Assembly: GCF_027460265.1 (NCBI RefSeq)
Contig: NZ_JAPZBC010000001.1
Span: 7,490,001 to 7,554,000 of the forward strand
Direction: 5' to 3'
Length of the DNA stretch: 64,000 bases
Source of the DNA: Streptomyces sp. WMMC940
GTDB lineage: Bacteria; Actinomycetota; Actinomycetes; Streptomycetales; Streptomycetaceae
This document shows, piece by piece, positions 24,421 to 32,582 of this stretch. A program made the position numbers and the translations under genes. Positions within the stretch are counted from its first letter, which is position 1, and each line of letters opens with the position of its first letter. Under the pieces are notes generated by a model that was not told the origin of the DNA, did no database searches, and saw only the letters and a program-made list of their open reading frames with translations.

Positions 24421-26255
24421 GACTCTGTCGGGGATCTTGGAGTTGTCGAGGTCAGGTTCCCAGGGTGCGCCAGGATTTCGGCCGGGGTAGCTGCCTCTGG
24501 TCGAGGTAGTTCTGGAAGGCCGTTGGTCGGCGGGGTGCGAGGGCTTCCTCAGCCGGTGACAGCCCGCCGAGGCGCTCGATGTTGACGGCGATGGCCGTCA
24601 GCACGTGCTGGACGTGGGCTTTGCTCTGTCCTCGGTAGCGGCAGCGCCGCATACCGTGTCCGTGGGCGAACTCGTTGACCGTGCCCTCCACTCCGGAGCG
24701 GACCGCATAGCGGGCCTTCCACTCGGGCGTCTGCTGTTCGGCACGGACGCGGAGTTGCAGGTCACGGAGCTCACGCGGGGGAAAGCCCACGGTGCGGGCG
24801 CTGTCGGCGGTGCTGGTGCACTGGGCGCGGGCCGGGCAGGGACGGCACTGGCTCTTGGTAAACCGTGCCACGATCAGTGGGGCCGCGGTGGGCGAGGATG
24901 TCGGGTAGGGGCCGTGCCAGCCCGCGCTGACCTGCCCCTGCGGGCAGGTGACCTGCTGACGGTCGAAGTCGATGTGGAAGTCGTCCCGGGCGAAGCCCTC
25001 GCCTCGGCGGTGCTGGTGCGTGGGGTTGGTCTTCAGCGGACCGGAGACGGTGACCTGGTGTTCACGGGCGGCGTGTTCGAGGTGGGGCAGGGAGGTGTAG
25101 CCGGCGTCGACCAGGTGCTCGGCGGGCAGCAGCCCGCGGCGGGCCAGGCGGGTGTGGATGCCGGGCAGGACCTGGCTGTCGTGGGTGGTGGACGCGGTGG
25201 TGGCCACGTCCGTGATCACGTTGGGGCCGTCGGGAGCGCAGGTCTCGGTCAGATGGGCGGCGAACCCCTTCCAGCTGATGATGTGCCCGTGCCGTGCATA
25301 GCGGGCCGAGGTGTCGTAGGGCGAGACGACCGCCCCCGACGACGGCGGCAGACCCGCCCCGCCTTCCTTCTCGGCGGTGCGCCAGCGCAGGTGCCCAGCA
25401 GCATCACGGTGATAGTTCTGCACCATGATCTGCCGCAGGGCCTGAACGCGGGGACCGGACATGCGGTCCGCTCCGTACCGGTAGAGGTGTTCCAGGAGCC
25501 GGACGGCGTCGTTTCCGGTGGCAAGGATCCTGGTCATGGGCTTGGTGGGGTTCTTGCCCAGGCGGACCGGCCGGCCGTAGCGCAGCCCCCAGTCCTCGTC
25601 GACCAGCCCGTCCAGCAGGTGAGGGGAGATGCCCGCGATCTCTTCGAGTGCGGCGCGGACCGCCTCGGTGATCAACTCCAGGCGGGTCAGGTCGCGCACC
25701 GCGGCCAGGACGTGGGTGGAGTCGGTGCGCTGTGTGGTGCGCTCGCGCACCAGTCCGGCCTCCTTGAGACGGGCCAGCGCCAGGTCGAGAAGACGGTCGG
25801 CACGGTCGTCCTCGGTAAGGCGGTCGCGGAAGTCGGCCAGCACGCTGTGGTGGAAGCCTGGATCGTCCAGTTCCATGGCCATCGCGTACTTGAAGTCGAT
25901 GCGGCAGCGGACCGCCTCGGCGGTCTGCCGGTCCGACAGGCCCAGCAAGAACTGCAGTACGCAGACGGTGGCCAGCTGAGCGGGCGAGAGACCCGGCCGT
26001 CCGTCCCTGGGGTACCAGTCGACGAAGTCCTCGTCGCGCCACAGCCCGTCCAGCCGGTCACGCACCCATATCGCCGTCGTGCCGCCCGGGTTGCTTGCCC
26101 GCGCGATCTGCGCGGTCAGAGGCGGAACGTGCTCACCGGAACGGGGGCGCAGGGACAACGGGCACCTCGACAGCTGCTTCGGTCGGCAGAACTACCCGAG
26201 CATGCCCGTTGACCATGCTGCCGCACCGGGAAACTCCAAGATCCCCGACAGAGTC
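24421..26255 (-). mobile_element. IS1182-family insertion sequence, complete
   Basis: Perfect 24-bp terminal inverted repeats starting GACTCTGTCGGGGATC bound the element (24421-24444 and the complement at 26232-26255) and enclose one intact transposase gene. Short GCTA sequences occur outside both ends (24412-24415 and 26258-26261) and may be a target duplication, although they do not abut the repeats symmetrically. Confidence 0.85.
24452..26158 (-). CDS. IS1182-family transposase (568 aa)
   Basis: Full-length DDE transposase: N-terminal [65 protein letters not shown], then [21 protein letters not shown] with the first catalytic Asp, [25 protein letters not shown] second Asp region, [10 protein letters not shown] zinc-knuckle-like Cys cluster, and [44 protein letters not shown] with the catalytic Glu. 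The start appears to be TTG 26158; GTG 26128 is an alternative. No internal stop, so it may be active. Confidence 0.92.
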   Translation of the reverse strand: MSLRPRSGEHVPPLTAQIARASNPGGTTAIWVRDRLDGLWRDEDFVDWYPRDGRPGLSPAQLATVCVLQFLLGLSDRQTAEAVRCRIDFKYAMAMELDDPGFHHSVLADFRDRLTEDDRADRLLDLALARLKEAGLVRERTTQRTDSTHVLAAVRDLTRLELITEAVRAALEEIAGISPHLLDGLVDEDWGLRYGRPVRLGKNPTKPMTRILATGNDAVRLLEHLYRYGADRMSGPRVQALRQIMVQNYHRDAAGHLRWRTAEKEGGAGLPPSSGAVVSPYDTSARYARHGHIISWKGFAAHLTETCAPDGPNVITDVATTASTTHDSQVLPGIHTRLARRGLLPAEHLVDAGYTSLPHLEHAAREHQVTVSGPLKTNPTHQHRRGEGFARDDFHIDFDRQQVTCPQGQVSAGWHGPYPTSSPTAAPLIVARFTKSQCRPCPARAQCTSTADSARTVGFPPRELRDLQLRVRAEQQTPEWKARYAVRSGVEGTVNEFAHGHGMRRCRYRGQSKAHVQHVLTAIAVNIERLGGLSPAEEALAPRRPTAFQNYLDQRQLPRPKSWRTLGT

Positions 26256-26264
26256 AAGCTACTG

Positions 26265-26295
26265 TAAGACCGTGTCCTATGTGGTGAGGCGGATG
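26265..26295. repeat. 31-bp direct repeat, copy 1 (IS5-type element end)
   Basis: Identical to 32169-32199. In the second copy it encodes the end of an IS5-type transposase (RLIRLTT-stop) plus an element terminus. Here it is cut just before the SRPBCC stop codon and close to the IS1182 end. Confidence 0.75.
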
Positions 26296-26297
26296 CT

Positions 26298-26753
26298 TCA
26301 CATCCACTGGTCGGGTCCCGGGTCGCCGCCTTCCGCCCGTACGGCCAGGCGCTGCACATAGTGCTTCCAGCCTTCCTCATGCGCGGCGCAGGCCTCGGGC
26401 GACGGCAGGCCGCTGTGGACCAGACGCAGCAGGGTGCCGTCCAGGGTGGACTCCAGAGTGATCTCCACGGTGGTCGAGCCGGGCGGTACGGGCATCCCGC
26501 CCTCGGCCCAGCCCCAGGTGAACACCAGCCGCCTTGGCGGGTCCACCTCGACGAAGCGGCCCTCGGCCACGTTCTCGCCGGTGACATCGGTCCGGAACGC
26601 GCCGCCGGGCGCGAACACGAACTCGCCCTCCCGGCCCATCCATGACAGCCACTTCTCGCGGTCGGTGAAGAAGGAGAACACGGTCTCGGGGCGGGCGGCG
26701 ATGTGCCGCTCGACCGTGACCACGCCGTCGCTCATGTTGCTGCCCACGCTCAC
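26298..26753 (-). CDS. AHSA1/SRPBCC-family protein coupled to ArsR regulator (151 aa)
   Basis: SRPBCC fold: TVERHIAARPETVFSFFTDREKWLSWMGREGEF, then FVEVDPPRRLVFTWGW and TLLRLVHSGLPS, the AHSA1-like lipid/ligand-binding helix-grip family. GTG 26753 overlaps the ArsR stop as GTGA and has GGAAGGA upstream; ATG 26735 is the alternative. ArsR-AHSA1 pairs are common; the substrate is unknown. Its 3' end borders a mobile-element remnant (26265-26295) but the C-terminus looks complete. Confidence 0.88.
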   Translation of the reverse strand: MSVGSNMSDGVVTVERHIAARPETVFSFFTDREKWLSWMGREGEFVFAPGGAFRTDVTGENVAEGRFVEVDPPRRLVFTWGWAEGGMPVPPGSTTVEITLESTLDGTLLRLVHSGLPSPEACAAHEEGWKHYVQRLAVRAEGGDPGPDQWM

Positions 26754-27073
26754 GCGTCCGATCCTTCCGCCCGCTCGGCGGCCTCGGCCAGTTCGGCAAG
26801 GGCGTCGAGTTTGGTGGCCCACATGGACTGCAGGTAGTCGGCCAGCGGGCCCATGCCCTCGCGGTCCGCCCGGTAGAACCGCTTCTTGCCGTCCTGCCGC
26901 AGCGTAACCAGGCCCGAGTCCCGAAGCACCTTGAGGTGCTGGGAGACCGCGCCGAAGGTGACGTCGAACCGCTCGGCGATGTCGCCGGCCGAAAGCTCCG
27001 CATCCCAGACCAGCCGCAGAATCTCGCGCCGTCTGGGCTCGGCGACCGCCCGTACCGCATCCATGCGGATCAT
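26750..27073 (-). CDS. ArsR-family winged-helix repressor (107 aa)
   Basis: Winged helix of the ArsR type: VAEPRRREILRLVWDAELSAGDIAERFDVTFGAVSQHLKVLRDSGLVTLRQDGKKRFYRAD. No metal-binding Cys motif, as in ArsR proteins that control SRPBCC genes. ATG 27073; a GTG at 27085 is also possible. Its start codon lies inside the ATTTTAG repeat that recurs 40 bases away, suggesting autoregulation. It is divergent from three further SRPBCC genes. Confidence 0.9.
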   Translation of the reverse strand: MIRMDAVRAVAEPRRREILRLVWDAELSAGDIAERFDVTFGAVSQHLKVLRDSGLVTLRQDGKKRFYRADREGMGPLADYLQSMWATKLDALAELAEAAERAEGSDA

Positions 27074-27113
27074 TTTAGCGCCCACTGCAATTTGCCATCG
27101 CGCCGAGGGTCAT

Positions 27114-27129
27114 TTTAGTGTGAGCTAAA
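27114..27129. promoter_or_regulatory. Putative ArsR operator
   Basis: TTTAG (27114-27118) and CTAAA (27125-27129) form an inverted repeat six bases apart in the arsR/SRPBCC divergent region; ATTTTAG also occurs at 27072-27078. Confidence 0.55.
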
Positions 27130-27174
27130 GCGAAGCTCGGCACTCCCGCCGGATTCCGATGAGAAGGACGTCCC

Positions 27175-27603
27175 ATGGCTGACATCGCCCTGCAGATCCG
27201 TACCGCCGCCGACCCGGAGACCCTGTACCGCGCGATCTCCACCCCCGAAGGAGTCGGCGGCTGGTTCACCACCGGCGCTGAGATCGGCGAGGGCGTCGGT
27301 GCCCTGCACCGGCTGTCGTTTCCCGGTGCGCAGATGACCTGGGACTTCCGCATCGACGAGGCCGCGGTCGGCAAGCGCCTGGCGCAGACAGTGGTCGCAG
27401 GGCCGCCGCAGTGGATCGGTACCGAGATCGTTTACGCCCTTGATGTCCAGGCCGAGGGTGAGACGGTGGTCCGGTTCGACCACACTGGGTTCGCCGAGAT
27501 CGACGACACGTTCCGCGAGGTCACGATGGGCTGGGCCGGCATGCTCGCCCGCCTGAAGGAGTACGTGGAGACCGGCACCCCGGTCCCGTACTTCACCCCT
27601 TGA
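27175..27603 (+). CDS. SRPBCC-domain protein 1 of divergent operon (142 aa)
   Basis: Helix-grip fold protein: LQIRTAADPETLYRAISTPEGVGGWFTTGAEIGEG, MTWDFRIDEAA, TVVRFDHTGFAEIDDTFREVTMGWAGMLARLKEYVETG. ATG after GAAGGA. It belongs to the SRPBCC/AHSA1 group and is a paralogue of the next gene (shared GWxTTG and DHTGF/RHTGFA blocks), implying duplication. First gene of the three-gene operon divergent from arsR. Confidence 0.88.
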   Translation: MADIALQIRTAADPETLYRAISTPEGVGGWFTTGAEIGEGVGALHRLSFPGAQMTWDFRIDEAAVGKRLAQTVVAGPPQWIGTEIVYALDVQAEGETVVRFDHTGFAEIDDTFREVTMGWAGMLARLKEYVETGTPVPYFTP

Positions 27604-27648
27604 GCTTCTCCCATTCACCCCGACCCCCTGTACACGCAAGGAGCAGCA

Positions 27649-28071
27649 ATGTCCGAGATCACCTTCCGGACCGACATCGACGCCGACCGCAACAAGGTCC
27701 ACGAGGCGCTGAACACCCACGACGGCCTCACCGGCTGGTGGACCACCGGCGTGAGCCGCGAGGGTGAGGTCCTCCTCTTCGACTTCCCGGAGATTCCCGA
27801 GCCCTTCCGGCTCCGCCGGGACCGCGCAGACGAGGAAGAAATCGTGTGGACGTCGATCGGCGCCTTCCCACCCCACTGGTCCGGCACCGTCATCACCTGG
27901 CAGCTGACCGGCACCCCCGACGGGGCCGGCACCCTGGTGGACTTCCGGCACACCGGCTTCGCCGACGACGACCCGGGCCTCACGCACACCGCCGACACCT
28001 GGGGCGGGCTGATGTACCGGCTCAAGCAGTTCACCGAGTCGGGCACGCCGTGCCCCTTCTTCACCCTCTGA
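27649..28071 (+). CDS. SRPBCC-domain protein 2 (140 aa)
   Basis: ITFRTDIDADRNKVHEALNTHDGLTGWWTTGVSREGEV, WSGTVITWQLTGTPDGAGTLVDFRHTGFADDDPGL and GGLMYRLKQFTESGTP carry the same layout as the preceding protein. Ribosome site AAGGAGCA eight bases before the ATG. Likely cytoplasmic ligand-binding protein of unknown substrate. Confidence 0.88.
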   Translation: MSEITFRTDIDADRNKVHEALNTHDGLTGWWTTGVSREGEVLLFDFPEIPEPFRLRRDRADEEEIVWTSIGAFPPHWSGTVITWQLTGTPDGAGTLVDFRHTGFADDDPGLTHTADTWGGLMYRLKQFTESGTPCPFFTL

Positions 28072-28084
28072 GCAGGGGCAGACG

Positions 28085-28534
28085 ATGTCGATCGACGTGA
28101 CGGCCGAACGGGTGATCCTGCTCCCGCCCGACCAGGTGGCGGCGTACGCCATGGACTGGCGCCACGACGCGGAGTGGACGCAGGGCATCCGTGAGGCGAC
28201 TCTGACCCGGCAGGCCGACGGAGGCGGGTTCGGCGTGGGAGCCGAGGTGACCCGCACGGCGTTCTTCCTCGGCAAGCGCATCGACTACGTGCTGCGCGTC
28301 GCCGCATACGAGCCCGAGCGGCTGATGGACATGGTTTCGGTCGCGGGACCGATGCCCATGCACGTCACCTACACCTTCGGCCCACACCCGGACGGCACGC
28401 TCGCGCGCATCCGCGTACAGGGCGATCCCAGCCGGTACTACAGACTCGCCGCACCCCTGATGGCGAGGAAGGTCCGCTCGTCCCTCGGCAAGGACCTGCG
28501 CGACCTCGAGCGCAGGCTGCAGGACCGGCGATGA
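28085..28534 (+). CDS. SRPBCC-domain protein 3 (polyketide cyclase-like, 149 aa)
   Basis: VTAERVILLPPDQVAAYAMDWRHDAEWTQGIREATLTRQ opens a third helix-grip protein, more like polyketide-cyclase/dehydrase SRPBCC members (FGVGAEVTRTAFFLGKRIDYVLRVAAYEPERLMD; last helix MARKVRSSLGKDLRDLERRL). Thirteen bases separate it from the previous gene, with GCAGGGGC as a weak ribosome site. Last of the operon. Confidence 0.85.
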   Translation: MSIDVTAERVILLPPDQVAAYAMDWRHDAEWTQGIREATLTRQADGGGFGVGAEVTRTAFFLGKRIDYVLRVAAYEPERLMDMVSVAGPMPMHVTYTFGPHPDGTLARIRVQGDPSRYYRLAAPLMARKVRSSLGKDLRDLERRLQDRR

Positions 28535-28568
28535 CCAAGATCCTCTTGCCCCTGACGATCCGAGTTCT

Positions 28569-28887
28569 ATGATCGCGTACGACGGAGGACTGGCGGAGCG
28601 GATCCGCGCCCGGCTGGGCGCCGATCCGGCGTCAGCGAGAAGCGTACGTCTGGGGGCCTGGCGTTCCTGCACGAAGGGAACATGGCGGTCGGCGTGATCG
28701 GGGACGAGCTGATGGTCCATAGGACCCGACGCTGCCTTGGCCCGGCCCGGTGCACGCGTCTTCGACTTCACCGGACACCCCATGCGCGGGTGGGTCGTCG
28801 CCGCCCCCGCGCTGAGTGAGGATCCCGACTCTCCATGCCTGGATCGACCCGGAGTGCGTCTTCGCAGAGGGGCTGTCGCCCAAGTGA
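28569..28887 (+). pseudogene. TfoX N-terminal domain protein, multiply frameshifted
   Basis: Successive frames give MIAYDGGLAERIRARLGADP, then VSEKRTSGGLAFLHEGNMAVGV, DELMV, then AALARPGARVFDFTGHPMRGWVV, then LHAWIDPECVFAEGLSPK-stop. Joined, they match a TfoX_N protein of about 105 residues. At least three one-base changes are needed, so it is dead (or an unusually error-rich stretch). Confidence 0.75.
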
Positions 28888-29523
28888 CCTATCCGGCCGT
28901 TCGCTCGGCAGTCAACAGGGCGTAGCCGAGGACGCCGTCCGCCACGGCCGTGCGAGCCGCGGCGGACGGCAGTGGTGGCGGCGAGATCGACTTCGGCGGA
29001 GGAGAGTCGATCGACGCTTGTGCCGCGGCTCGCGCGGTGGTGTCCGGCCGGGCCGCCAGTGCCCCAGGGCGATACCGTCGCCGGGATCCGGGCTCTGCAC
29101 AACGCGACACGATCCGCCGTCAAGGCCCGTACAGAGGCCACCAGGAGCAGCAGGACCTCAGCCACCGTGCCACCCTCCCACCCCTCGGGCGGGCGGGAAT
29201 CGGCGCGGCTGGTACTGGGGGGGCTCACTCATCGGGGGACCATCGCTCTTTCTGCTTCTGGAGGCTCGGAGACCCTCGCTGGTCGCAGGGCCCGGAATCG
29301 CTTCGCCACCATCGCAAGGGCTGGGCAGAGTATCGAGGTCAAGCCCCTGGCCGGCCTCGTTGGAGGACGCTTTTCAGACTTTCCCGCCGTAACCCCCGGC
29401 ACATGCCTTGGAGCGACCTCGGCAGCCATATGCTTCTACGAGTCTGTAGAGGGAATGTGTTGCTGCCAGGGGTGTTCCCCGCGGCGCCCGCCTCTCCCCT
29501 GCTCTCACGACGAAAGAGGACGC
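28888..29523. other. Intergenic, no supported gene
   Basis: About 630 bases with only composition-driven frames. The 72-aa gene's promoter and AGAGGA ribosome site are at the right end. Confidence 0.4.
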
Positions 29524-29742
29524 ATGGCTTCGGTAGACCTGAACAAGGTGCTCGACAAGGCGTGGGCCGACAACAGTTTGTCCGAGATCCTTGCAGCACC
29601 AGTAAGCGTGCTGAAAGGGGTCTCCGAACGCGACGGAGAGCTGTTACAGGAAGCGTTCGGGGTCAAGACCGTCGCGGATCTGGCCGAATTGAAGTACGTC
29701 CGCTGGGCACAGGCGCTGGCCGCACTCGCTGCTGCCAAGTAG
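29524..29742 (+). CDS. Small helix-hairpin-helix-like protein (72 aa)
   Basis: MASVDLNKVLDKAWADNSLS opens an all-helical protein; ILAAPVSVLKGVSERDGELLQEAFGVKTVADLAELKYVRWAQALAALA has the GVSERDGELLQEAFGVKTVADL pattern of helix-hairpin-helix/SAM-like repeats that often bind DNA or proteins. ATG 29524 follows AGAGGA. Stand-alone gene between two decayed ones; coding bias is normal. Function unknown. Confidence 0.7.
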   Translation: MASVDLNKVLDKAWADNSLSEILAAPVSVLKGVSERDGELLQEAFGVKTVADLAELKYVRWAQALAALAAAK

Positions 29743-29817
29743 CCCGCCGGTCGGGTGTGCGTGGTGCCGTGACGCCTGCACGGGGCACGGCACCGCTCTC
29801 ACGAAGCACAAGTAGGT

Positions 29818-30440
29818 TGGAGCTCCTGGCGCCGAAGGCCGACGCGACGAAGGCGAAGGCGGCTCGGGGAGCGGCGGTGCCCGCCTTCCGGTTGTGGTCG
29901 CGGCTCTACCCGGCGACGGGTCGCGAAGGGTACGTGCTGGTGGCGTTCGCATTCACCGGGAAGACCAAGGCGCAGCGCGAGAGCCGGATGCCGCGCCTGG
30001 AGAGGGCCGCCCGCGCCTACTTCGCGGCCACCTCTCACAGGGGTGGGGGGTTGACGGCCGTCGACTACCACCGGGCGGTGCGCGGGGTCGTGAAACCGAG
30101 CTGGATCGGATCACCGCTGACCCGGCCGGGGCCGCGGGCAGGGGTGTGGCGGCGGCTCGGGCGCGAGGAGTGGCAGACCCTCCGAGGCCCTGGACAACCC
30201 CGGACGGCGCGCGGCTGTACAAGGTTCAGCTCCAAGAGGCCCGCCGGCGCCAGGCGGAGCGCGAGACCCCTCACCGGTTGGCGCAGCGGCCGGTGTGCAC
30301 GCAGTGCGGGACCAAGTTCACCGACGAACTCTGGCAGGAGACCAGGCGGTCCTCGGGGCCCGGCGACTTGGACCGGCTGTGCGGGCCGTGCGTGAGGGAG
30401 GCCGCCGACCGTGCGGAGCTGGTCCGTTCGGCGATGGCCT
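29818..30440 (+). pseudogene. Broken gene of unknown function with zinc-ribbon-like end
   Basis: One frame reads AAVPAFRLWSRLYPATGREGYVLVAFAFTGKTKAQRESRMPRLERAARAYFAATS and a second, after a shift near 30085, ELDRITADPAG, DGARLYKVQLQEARRRQAERETPHRLAQRP and VCTQCGTKFTDELWQETRR ... DRLCGPCVREAADRA. The two CxxC pairs (CTQC, CGPC) suggest a zinc ribbon. The family is not recognised. Its 3' end runs into the antisense integrase fragment. Confidence 0.5.
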
Positions 30441-30885
30441 TGTGCCGTTCGCCCTCGCGAGGCCAGCCGCGTTCAACGGCGTCCCGGGCGAGCTGATGCT
30501 CACGCGCGAGCCGGGACCGTAGGCGCGGTGCGTACTCGCTCGTGGTGAGGAACTTCGAGCAGCGGAGGTAGAGGTCGCACTCGGGGGCCCTTCGGCGGGT
30601 GCCCGCAGGCAGTGGCCGAGTTCGGTCTTGAAGAAGTTGGTCTTGAGCCAGTTCAGGGTGTCCTCGCCGATCCTGCTGGTCAGGAGTTCCTCGGCGGCCG
30701 AACCCCGCGATGCGTCCGCCGGCGGCGATGACCTTCTCGTACTGCTCCTTCAGGACGGGGTCGCTGATGTGGGAGTACGTTGCCGACATCTGCGCGTTGC
30801 GGTGCCCGAGGTTTGCGTGATCGTCTGGATCTGGGTGCCGCCTTCGGCGAGCTGGGTGCCGACCGTGTGGCGAAACTGGTGGGGT
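30440..30885 (-). pseudogene. C-terminal part of tyrosine recombinase, frameshifted and cut by an IS
   Basis: HQFRHTVGTQLAEGGTQIQTI contains the catalytic H-x-x-R motif; after a one-base shift GHRNAQMSATYSHISDPVLKEQYEKVIAAGGRIAG follows with the catalytic H and Tyr region, and later ECDLYLRCSKFLTTSEYAPRLRSRLAREHQL. This is the same integrase type as the fragment at 23067. The upstream part was removed at the left end of the IS5-type element (30886). Confidence 0.7.
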
Positions 30886-30947
30886 TTAGAACTCCTCACG
30901 AAATGATCTTCGAGGTGGTTGGATCACTCTGAGACTGGTGCTCCGGG

Positions 30948-31756
30948 GTGCGGGTGGCTCGGCCGAAGCCGTGGGAAGTCGACGGCGAACTGTGGGCGGT
31001 GATCGAGCCGCTGCTGCCGAAGGTCGAGCGTCGGATCCGGCATCCGGGTCGCAAGCGGCATCCGGACCGGCTCGTGTGCCAGGGCATCCTGTTCGTCCTG
31101 CACACCGGGATCTCCTGGGAACACCTGCCGCAGGAACTCGGCTTTGGCTCGGGCATGACCTGCTGGCGCCGCCTGGCCGAGTGGACCGAGGCCGGCGTAT
31201 GGCCCCGGTTGCACGAGGTCCTCCTCGCCGAACTCCGCGGCGCGAACGCCTTGGACTTCTCCCGGGCGGCGGTCGACGGCTCCCACATCCGCGCGTCAAA
31301 AGGGGAGCCAAGACCGGACGAGGCCCTGTCGACCGGGGCAGGACGGGCAGCAAGCATCACCTGATCACCGACGCCACGGGCATTCCGCTCGCCGCGACTC
31401 TGACCGGCGGCAACCGCAACGACGTCAGCCAGCTGATCCCGCTCCTCCAGGCCGTACCGCCCGTGCGGGGCAAGCGCGGCCGGCCCCGGCGCCGCCCTGA
31501 TGTGGTGCTGGCCGACCGCGGCTACGACCATGACAAGTACCGCCGCCTGGTCCGGGACCTCGGCGTGAAGCCGCAGATCGCCCGCCGCGGGACCGAGCAC
31601 GGCTCCGGCCTGGGCACCCAACGCTGGGTCGTCGAGCGAGCGTTCGCCCACCTGCACTGGTTCCGCCGCCTGCGCATCCGCTGCCACGAAGCCTTCCTCA
31701 GCCTCGCTTGCGGCATCATCTGCTGGCGACGGCTGAAGAAGCTCCGGCCGCGTTAA
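30948..31756 (+). CDS. IS5-family transposase, two frames joined by -1 frameshift
   Basis: First frame (30948-31364): LWAVIEPLLPKVERRIRHPGRKRHPDRLVCQGILFVLHTGISWEHLPQELG ... FSRAAVDGSHIRASK, with the first catalytic Asp in VDGSH. Second frame continues RGAKTGRGPVDRGRTGSKHH, DATGIPLAATLTGGNRNDVSQLIP, VLADRGYDHD (second Asp) and TQRWVVERAFAHLHWFRRLRIR (Glu), ending LKKLRPR. The shift falls at the slippery run TCAAAAGGGG near 31299-31308 and is -1, as in programmed frameshifting of many IS5 elements, so the gene may be functional. Confidence 0.85.
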
Positions 31757-32118
31757 CGTTCGTTGTCCTGGGAGGCCCTGAAGCCGCGATCTTGGACCAC
31801 CGGGAAGACTTGCTGTGTGGTGGTGATCCAGGCGTCGATGTCGGCATGGGACGACCTGATGGCGCTGATCAGCGCCTCGATCACGTCCAGCTTCGGCTTG
31901 CCGACGTTCAGGCTGAGCTCGTCCATCGACACCTCTTGGTACGACATGACCAGCTGCCACCAGAACCGCATGAGGAAGCGGCATTCCTGCGGGTCACGGT
32001 CGTCTGCGAGGCGATCGTGGACGACCCCCTGGACGCGCCGCCGCTGCTCATCGTCACGAAAGCCGTTGCTGAGGTCGGTCAGGGTCACGTCCGGACAGTA
32101 GCAACCGCGTTTGTTCAC
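31753..32118 (-). CDS. Opposite-strand ORF inside the IS5-type element (about 121 aa)
   Basis: LTDLSNGFRDDEQRRRVQGVVHDRLADDRDPQECRFLMRFWWQLVMSYQEVSMDELSLNVGKPKLDVIEALISAIRSSH is rich in helix-forming charged residues and does not look like noise. It ends in TAA sharing TTAA with the transposase stop. Start is uncertain: GTG 32118 follows AGGGG closely, GTG 32088 is an alternative. No known family recognised; it behaves like a passenger gene. Confidence 0.5.
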   Translation of the reverse strand: MNKRGCYCPDVTLTDLSNGFRDDEQRRRVQGVVHDRLADDRDPQECRFLMRFWWQLVMSYQEVSMDELSLNVGKPKLDVIEALISAIRSSHADIDAWITTTQQVFPVVQDRGFRASQDNER

Positions 32119-32168
32119 GGCCCCTGAGTTGGCTCTCAAGTCCTCGCAGAGCATTCCGTTAGGGGTTC

Positions 32169-32199
32169 TAAGACCGTGTCCTATGTGGTGAGGCGGATG
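32169..32199. repeat. 31-bp direct repeat, copy 2
   Basis: Same 31 bases as 26265-26295, starting TAAGACCGTGTCC. Begins exactly at the right end of the IS5-type element. Confidence 0.75.
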
Positions 32200-32235
32200 A
32201 GTCGTTTGTAGCAGCAGAGGGCGGCGGCGAGGCCG
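32186..32235 (-). pseudogene. C-terminal remnant of an IS5-type transposase
   Basis: Minus strand reads LAAALCCYKRLIRLTT-stop, the terminal pattern (CCYKRL) of a streptomycete IS5-type transposase. Only about 17 codons remain. Confidence 0.5.
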
Positions 32236-32237
32236 GG

Positions 32238-32544
32238 ACTTGCTACCGAGATCGTGAACTGTTGCGTGCTGAGGGTGAACCGCTGGCCAAGGTGGTCGCT
32301 GACCTGCCCTACTACGGCCCGCGCACCTGTACTGCAACCTGCGTCAACCTGCTGACCGCGCCGCCCGGTTCGTCGGGATCCTCCAGGCGGCCACAGCGGG
32401 GAGATCGGGCACATCCGAGTACGCGACCTCGATGTCGGCCGTCAGCTCAAGCAGTTCATCGACTCGACGGGTGGCCTGTGGAAGCAGGGCGAAGCTCGCC
32501 AAGTAGTGAGCCGGTCAGGTCACCTGAGCGGTGCGCTCGAGTAG
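32238..32544 (+). pseudogene. Broken hypothetical gene
   Basis: Three frames in series: YRDRELLRAEGEPLAKVVADLPYYGPR, then HLYCNLRQPADRAARFVGILQAAT, then EIGHIRVRDLDVGRQLKQFIDSTGGLWKQGEARQVV ending at TAG 32544. The fragments are clearly protein-like and co-linear but need at least two one-base shifts and lack an N-terminus. Family not recognised. Confidence 0.5.
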
Positions 32545-32582
32545 GTCAGTATCTGTCCTATAGGGCCTCTAGTCTGCGGTTT

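Larger units (their letters stand above)
30886..32171 (+). mobile_element. IS5-type element with opposite-strand ORF (about 1.29 kb)
   Basis: TTAGAACTCCTCACGAAATG (30886-30905) matches the complement of 32152-32171 at 17 of 20 positions, which I read as terminal inverted repeats. Between them lie a frameshift-type transposase and an ORF on the other strand whose stop shares TTAA with the transposase stop. No clear target duplication was seen. Confidence 0.6.
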
